A stretch of 36,125 bases of DNA, from positions 1-36,125 of the forward strand of contig CAJCIO010000157.1 of the NCBI GenBank assembly GCA_903970465.1, read 5' to 3'. The notes below the pieces were generated by a model. It made no database searches. It worked only from the letters and a program-made list of their open reading frames with translations, and had not been told where the DNA came from. This DNA is from Gammaproteobacteria bacterium (lineage in GTDB: Bacteria; Pseudomonadota; Gammaproteobacteria; Pseudomonadales; Pseudomonadaceae). A program made the translations under genes and the position numbers. Numbering within the stretch: position 1 is the stretch's first letter; every line of letters begins with the position of its first letter. This document shows, piece after piece, positions 32,701 through 36,125 of the stretch.

Positions 32701-32817
32701 GGTCGGCAGCGCCGCCACGGGCAATTGCAGGTAGGAGAAGATCCCCAGCAACAGCACGCCGGCCGCCAACATGCACAGGCCGACACGCCGCTGAATCAAG
32801 CTGACCAACGCGTTCAT
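29737..32817 (-). CDS. RND multidrug efflux inner-membrane pump, MdtC-like
   Basis: 1026 residues, the size of MdtC (about 1025). Twelve membrane segments in two halves, with the proton-relay pair DD in FVVDDAIVVMENIVRHLE (TM4 region) and large periplasmic loops. Blocks such as TMASSVATPLERAF, GVGQVDFHGQQ, SDQQQGTNQA, FGQRQVATMF and EACLLRLRPILMTSMAALLG recall E. coli MdtC more than AcrB. MdtBC normally needs two different RND subunits; only one is encoded here, so it must function as a homotrimer or find a partner elsewhere. Its start overlaps the adaptor stop as ATGA. Substrates are not readable. Confidence 0.93.
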   Translation of the reverse strand: MNALVSLIQRRVGLCMLAAGVLLLGIFSYLQLPVAALPTVDFPTIQVTATLSGASAETMASSVATPLERAFAAVPQVTSMTSSSAAGKTQIALQFDLNRNIDGAAGDVQAALSAAKSQLPKTMTTDPTFHKINPAEATVLSLAVTSPTRTLPELNLYADNYLAQRLSQLPGVGQVDFHGQQVPAIRIQIDPDAMAARGLTLEDVRSIVGISTLDQPKGNLDGPTRTVTLGTSDQLLEPQGYRDQVVAYRNGVPIKVSDIGRVVAGAEDTEQYARINGEPTVIVDIHKQPGFNVLSTINGIKANLPVLTASLPRDVQIVVAGDRTQTIDASIKDVQFTLMISVLLVVVVIYLFLRKATATLIPAMTIPLSLIGTFGVMYLLGYSLDNLSIMGLAIAVGFVVDDAIVVMENIVRHLEMGKSRLQAAGDGLREVGFTIVSMTVSLIAVFLPILLMSGMVGRLMREFAVTVSVAILVSCVVSLTMTPMLCAWLLKPHAEDKPANRFERACENVLDHINEGYRRSLDWVLGHQRLTLAFAIATVLATGALYVIIPKGFFPQQDTGLMTGIAEGAADTSPAQMLDLVSQLAALVQADPAVAKVYFWIGPNPTISQARLVVNLKPFEARTVSAQQVIRRLQPALNAVPGIKLYLQPQQDIQVGGRVSKTQYQYTLQDPDSAELERWSTVLMDKLKTLPQLTGVTSDQQQGTNQATLTIDRATAARLGVSIQAIDDVLYDAFGQRQVATMFTALDQNHVILELDPSWQTSTQTLSHLYVRSTSGALVPLDLVTHLSHEQVPIIINHQGVFPAITLSFDLAPGMALSDAVNAIDQAALQVGLPDAVQGSFQGTAQAFQASLKSQPWLILAAIITVYIVLGVLYENAIHPLTIISTLPSAGFGALLALLLAGLDLSVLGMIGIILLIGIVKKNAIMIVDFTLECQQRGMAPVDAVREACLLRLRPILMTSMAALLGAIPLAFGHGAGAELRQPLGITIVGGLLVSQVLTLYTTPVVYLWFERRRTRGLVIRGNVPV

Positions 32818-33998
32818 GGCTGCACCGCCGGCTCGACCGCAGGCGGCAACACCGTGACCTTGACGCCGCTGGCAATCCGCGACTGGCCTTGGGTGACGAC
32901 GGTTTCACCGGGCTGCAAGCCGCGGGTGATCCACTGCATGCCATCGACCACTTGCTGAGCCTTGACCGGGCGCACCTGGACCTTGTCATCGTCACCGAGC
33001 ACATAGACGAAGTTGCCATCGCGGCCCAACTGCACGGCGTTGGCGGGCACCACCGTGACGCCGCGCTGAGTGTTGACCAGCAGCCGCGCGCTCACCAATT
33101 CCCCCGGCCACAGCTGGCTGTGGCTATTGTCGAACTGCGCCTTGAGCTGGATCTGTCCGCTGCTGGCGGCGACCTGACTGTCGATGAAACTCAATGTGCC
33201 GCTGGCCAAGGTCTTGCTGCCGTCACGGCGCAGCGCCACTACTTGCAGGGGCTGGCCCTTGGCGTATTCCTCGAGGATTTCCGGCAACTGGTCCTGAGAC
33301 ACGGCAAAGGCCACGGTGATCGGGTTCATCTGGGTGATGGTCACCAGACCCGTGGCCTCGGCACCGTGGGCGATGGCGCCGACATCCAGCAGGCGCTGGC
33401 CGGTGCGGCCGTCGATCGGTGCGCGCACCTGGGTGAATTCCAGTTGCAGGCGAGCGTTGTCCAGCGCGGCCTGGTCCGCCTGCACCGCCGCCACCTGGGC
33501 AGCGACCTCGGCGCGATAGGTGTCGACATCCTGGGTCGGTCCGGCCTTGGCATTGGCCAGGTTGACGGCCCGATCCAGGTTGACCTTGAGGCTGGCCAAC
33601 TGGGCCTGGTCCTTGGCTACCAGCGCCTTGGCCTGATCGACCTGGGCCTGATAGACGCGCGGGTCAATCTGCCCGAGCAAACTGCCGGCCTTGACCGTCT
33701 GCCCTTCCTCGAACAGCACTTTCTGCAGCTCGCCATCCACACGTACCCGCACGTTGACGGTGTTCAGGGCCTGGACGTTGCCGATAGCGTCGAGCCAGAT
33801 GGGCAAGTCCTGCTGAGTGACCTTGGCCACCCGCACCGGCACCGGGCCGCCGCCAGCGTGGCCGCTGACCGGTTTTGCCGCTGGCCAGTAGAAATAAACC
33901 AACGCGACCAAGGCGGCGAGCGCCACGAGGATGACCATCGAACGCAGGCGCAGCCGAGGTTTTACAACGGGGTCTTGGACATTCATCGGGGCATTCAT
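32814..33998 (-). CDS. RND periplasmic adaptor (membrane-fusion protein), MdtA-like
   Basis: 394 residues. One N-terminal membrane segment near 17-36 (MVILVALAALVALVYFYW), not a lipoprotein. Then the lipoyl/barrel-sandwich domain (VPVRVAKVTQQDLPIWLDAI, DGELQKVLFEEGQTVKAGSLLGQIDP), an alpha-hairpin rich in Ala/Gln (YQAQVDQAKALVAKDQAQLA), then beta-barrel and membrane-proximal domains. It links the pump at 29737 to the outer-membrane channel at 33995. The start at 33998 overlaps the channel stop as ATGA; a second Met four codons later is less likely. Confidence 0.93.
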   Translation of the reverse strand: MNAPMNVQDPVVKPRLRLRSMVILVALAALVALVYFYWPAAKPVSGHAGGGPVPVRVAKVTQQDLPIWLDAIGNVQALNTVNVRVRVDGELQKVLFEEGQTVKAGSLLGQIDPRVYQAQVDQAKALVAKDQAQLASLKVNLDRAVNLANAKAGPTQDVDTYRAEVAAQVAAVQADQAALDNARLQLEFTQVRAPIDGRTGQRLLDVGAIAHGAEATGLVTITQMNPITVAFAVSQDQLPEILEEYAKGQPLQVVALRRDGSKTLASGTLSFIDSQVAASSGQIQLKAQFDNSHSQLWPGELVSARLLVNTQRGVTVVPANAVQLGRDGNFVYVLGDDDKVQVRPVKAQQVVDGMQWITRGLQPGETVVTQGQSRIASGVKVTVLPPAVEPAVQP

Positions 33999-35383
33999 CG
34001 GTCGATAGCCTGGGAAGAAGTGGACGCAGCAATGGCCTGCGGCGAGAAGTCGCCACCCAAGGCGCGGAACAGGCCGACAGCCGCCTGCAAATGAGCCAGG
34101 CGCACTTGCAGCAGCGAGTCTTCGGCCTGGTATTGGGTGCGTTCGACGATCAGCAGGGTCTGGAAGTCCGTGGAGCCAAGGCGGTAGCGCACTTGCGCCA
34201 GGCGCGCGGCTTCACGGGCCGAGGTGACGGCGGCCTGGCTCAGGCTGTAGTTCTTGTCCAGCTCGCGGGTGGCGCTGAGCTGGGTTTCGACATCTTGCAA
34301 CGCCACCAGCATCGATTGCCGGTAGCTGGCGGTCAGCTCCTGCACGTGGGCCTGATCGAATTTCAACTGGCCCTTGAGCTGACCGCCGGTGAACACCGGT
34401 TGCGCCAGCGTGCCGATGGCACTCCAGATGCCGCCGCCGGCCAGGGTATCGACGCCGGCCAGCAGATCGATGGACAAGCTCGGCAAAAAGGCCGCGCGGG
34501 CGACGCCGACATCGAAGTTGGCAGACTTGACCCGCGCTTCCGCCGCCTGCACATCCGGGCGTTGGCGCAGCAGACCGATGGGCAAGCCAGCCGACGGCCG
34601 CGGCGTTTGCAAGGTGCGCAGCGCCGGGCCATGGATGCTGAAGCCCTGAGGGGGCACGCCGGTCAGCACGGCCAGTTGGTAAAGGGCCTGATCGCGCTGC
34701 TGCTGCAGAGTCGGCACGGCGGCCTGGAAGGTTTGCAGCGCGTTGCGCTGTTGCTCGACCTCAAGATTGGACACGGCCCCCTGACTGGCCTGGTACTGGA
34801 CCAGATCGAGCACCTGCTCCGCGTCATTGGCGATCGAGCGCGCGAGGTTCAGGCGCTCGTCCAGCGACAGCACCGTGAAGTAGGCGTTGGCGATGTCGGC
34901 GCTCAGGGTCATGCGCAGGGTCTGGGCATCGAACACTGTGGCCTTGGCCAGAGCGTCAGCGGAATTGGCCCGGGCGCGGTTCTTGCCCCAAAAATCCAAC
35001 TCGTAAGTGGCTTCGCCGAATACGCTGGCCTTGGGCGTGACGCCGTAGTTGTTCTGGCGTTGCTTGAGGCCACCGAGGCTGACCTGAGGGAACTGCGCCG
35101 CACCCGCCACCTGGGCTGAGCCCTGGGCTTCGTCGATGCGGCTGATGGCGGCCTCGAGGTCGTAGTTGTGGTTCAGGCCCTGGTCGATCAGTTGATCGAG
35201 TTCCGGGCTGGCGAAGCCTTTCCACCACTGTCCGCCGACAGCCGGCGCGACCACGGACCGACCGTCCCAGTGATCGGCCACCGGCAGCTCGGGCGTCTGG
35301 TAGCTGGGCACCAGGGAACAGCCGGCGAGAGTCGCCAGCAGGGCTATGGCAGGAACGTTGATCAATCCACGAGACATCGACAC
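33995..35383 (-). CDS. Outer-membrane efflux channel lipoprotein (NodT/OprM family)
   Basis: 462 residues. Lipoprotein signal LLATLAGC places a lipidated Cys at about residue 22. Two OEP repeats follow: QWWKGFASPELDQLIDQGLN, then AISRIDEAQGSAQVAGAAQF, and in the second half PIGLLRQRPDVQAAEARVKS, then a C-terminal YRLGSTDFQTLLIVERTQYQ. These match the NodT/OprM trimeric channel family. It is the first gene of the operon OMF-adaptor-RND-kinase-regulator, an order that differs from the usual adaptor-pump-channel. The promoter should lie in 35384-35500. Confidence 0.93.
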   Translation of the reverse strand: MSMSRGLINVPAIALLATLAGCSLVPSYQTPELPVADHWDGRSVVAPAVGGQWWKGFASPELDQLIDQGLNHNYDLEAAISRIDEAQGSAQVAGAAQFPQVSLGGLKQRQNNYGVTPKASVFGEATYELDFWGKNRARANSADALAKATVFDAQTLRMTLSADIANAYFTVLSLDERLNLARSIANDAEQVLDLVQYQASQGAVSNLEVEQQRNALQTFQAAVPTLQQQRDQALYQLAVLTGVPPQGFSIHGPALRTLQTPRPSAGLPIGLLRQRPDVQAAEARVKSANFDVGVARAAFLPSLSIDLLAGVDTLAGGGIWSAIGTLAQPVFTGGQLKGQLKFDQAHVQELTASYRQSMLVALQDVETQLSATRELDKNYSLSQAAVTSAREAARLAQVRYRLGSTDFQTLLIVERTQYQAEDSLLQVRLAHLQAAVGLFRALGGDFSPQAIAASTSSQAIDR

Positions 35384-35433
35384 ACAGCACCCCAGCCAAC
35401 GCGAACGGTTGCGAATGAGGTGCAGATTAGGGG

Positions 35434-35477
35434 CCGGCGTTTAGCGCCGGATTCGTCGAGGGATAAACTTTTGTTTA
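35434..35477. promoter_or_regulatory. Inverted repeats upstream of the RND operon
   Basis: CCGGCG-TTTAG-CGCCGG (35434-35450) and TAAAC-TTTT-GTTTA (35464-35477) lie 50-95 bases upstream of the outer-membrane channel start. GTTTAG occurs in both. These are candidate operator sites for the operon's own response regulator or a repressor, but neither matches a site I know. The rest of 35384-35490 shows no clear -35/-10 pair. Confidence 0.3.
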
Positions 35478-35494
35478 GAAGTTGATCACCCTGT

Positions 35495-35590
35495 AACGAG
35501 GGGGCCTGCCCATCGCCACAGGGTTGGCAGGCCTAGCGTCGGACATCGGTGGGAGAAAAGCTTACTCGCGAAGGGGCTAGCGGCATCATC
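35495..35590. repeat. REP-like doublet in the 35.5 kb intergenic region
   Basis: An inverted unit GAGGGGGCCTGCCCATCGCC then ACAGG (35498-35522) faces a forward unit GGTGGGAGAAAAGCTTACTC then GCGAAGGGGCTAG (35548-35580). Same family as the repeats at 14188 and 16149. It lies between the RND operon promoter region and the DUF3077-like gene. Confidence 0.6.
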
Positions 35591-35651
35591 GCAAAGATCG
35601 AGGACAGCACACATGAACCGTCCGCGAGTACGCTTTGCTCCCCCATGGCAA

Positions 35652-35918
35652 TCAGCCCGACGCATTCATCGCCTGCGCCACATCATCCATCAACGCCTTG
35701 GCCATCTCGTTCAAATAAAGAGCAGACAACGCCGCATGGCCTGTAGGGTCACCGAACGCCGCTTCAGTCATCAATTTGTTTGCGCAGTCTTGCAGGATGG
35801 AGGCGTGTTCGAGGGCGTCGACGGCAGGGATATCGGGGTTGACGGTAAACAGGGAGTGGCCGTCGAGCGAGCGGCCCCACTGGGTGGTTCCAGCGGTGTT
35901 GAGAGGAGCTTGAGTCAT
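35652..35918 (-). CDS. DUF3077-like small protein
   Basis: 88 residues from MTQAPLNTAG. Contains LFTVNPDIPAVDALEHASIL, then a helical pair (CANKLMTEAAFGDPTGHAAL, then YLNEMAKALMDDV), the form of the small DUF3077 proteins that are abundant in Pseudomonas genomes and whose role is unknown. The frame is open 39 codons further upstream, but 35918 matches the usual family start; the ribosome site is weak (GGA at ten bases). No signal peptide. It is a single gene pointing into the REP-rich intergenic region. Confidence 0.75.
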   Translation of the reverse strand: MTQAPLNTAGTTQWGRSLDGHSLFTVNPDIPAVDALEHASILQDCANKLMTEAAFGDPTGHAALSALYLNEMAKALMDDVAQAMNASG

Positions 35919-36125
35919 AGGGGTGAAATCCAGATTGAGAATGGAATTTCGCCAAAACAGCTCTTGGCAGGCCAAAATGAGCCCGCAAGACGGTATAGGC
36001 GCATCGCGCCAAATGGTCTGGGCCGCCAAGCCCATCTCGCTGATGTGCAGCGAGGGCCGAGAGGTTAACTCGCACCACGCCTGATCACAAGTCTTGCGAG
36101 GGCAAACCTTCCGGGCGATGCGCGG
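35919..36125. other. Non-coding right edge
   Basis: 207 bases upstream of the DUF3077-like gene. I see no convincing gene start, promoter hexamers or repeat here. Open frames exist on both strands, as expected at this GC content, but none has a ribosome site or recognisable protein. Confidence 0.4.

Noticed and set aside
1..36125. CRISPR arrays, tRNA/rRNA genes, insertion sequences, prophage genes
   Set aside because: No regularly spaced direct repeats, cloverleaf-like tails, transposase or phage motifs were seen on either strand.

Overview
The window looks like a Pseudomonas chromosome segment of the fluorescens/putida type. The evidence is high GC with strongly biased third positions, 3'-intergenic REP/REPIN-type palindromes of the familiar TGTGGGAG...GCAAGC kind, a DUF3077-type small protein, and neighbour families typical of that genus. 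No rRNA, tRNA, CRISPR array, phage or transposase was seen, and all genes look intact except the LysR gene cut by the left edge.

Layout: (1) 1-1.9 kb: a partial LysR regulator divergent from a TIGR02817-type zinc-binding-alcohol-dehydrogenase-family oxidoreductase. (2) 2.06-8.2 kb: a minus-strand operon encoding a polar amino acid ABC importer (AapJ-Q-M-P type). It is translationally coupled to an isoaspartyl peptidase/L-asparaginase and is divergent from a HypT/YjiE-like LysR regulator. (3) 8.3-11.1 kb: an HBM-type chemoreceptor and a TRIC/UPF0126 membrane protein. (4) 11.2-14.2 kb: a tightly packed trio in which a membrane GGDEF diguanylate cyclase lies between two paralogous periplasmic solute-binding proteins. 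(5) 14.3-19.7 kb: a KaiC-like double ATPase plus single-domain response regulator, bracketed by a CPA2 (KefB/C-like) and a CPA1 (NhaP-like) cation/proton antiporter. (6) 19.8-21.1 kb: a YieH-like HAD phosphatase and a DUF924 protein. (7) 21.4-26.3 kb: a four-gene import operon (FecCD permease, ATPase, TonB-dependent receptor, binding protein) preceded by a very good ModE-like operator, which suggests molybdate/tungstate or a metallophore complex rather than iron. (8) 26.5-27.7 kb: a membrane protein and a 24-residue hydrophobic peptide behind a sigma-54-like promoter and before a strong hairpin. (9) 27.75-35.4 kb: an outer-membrane factor, adaptor, MdtC-like RND pump, sensor kinase and response regulator in one minus-strand operon. 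(10) 35.65-35.9 kb: a DUF3077-like small protein.

The units most worth following up are the ModE-box/TonB/MolBCA-like operon, the binding protein-cyclase-binding protein trio, the KaiC/response-regulator pair with altered catalytic positions and a TTG start, and the sigma-54-type unit ending in a tiny peptide gene. All functional assignments come from reading motifs and from remembered family features; no database search was run.
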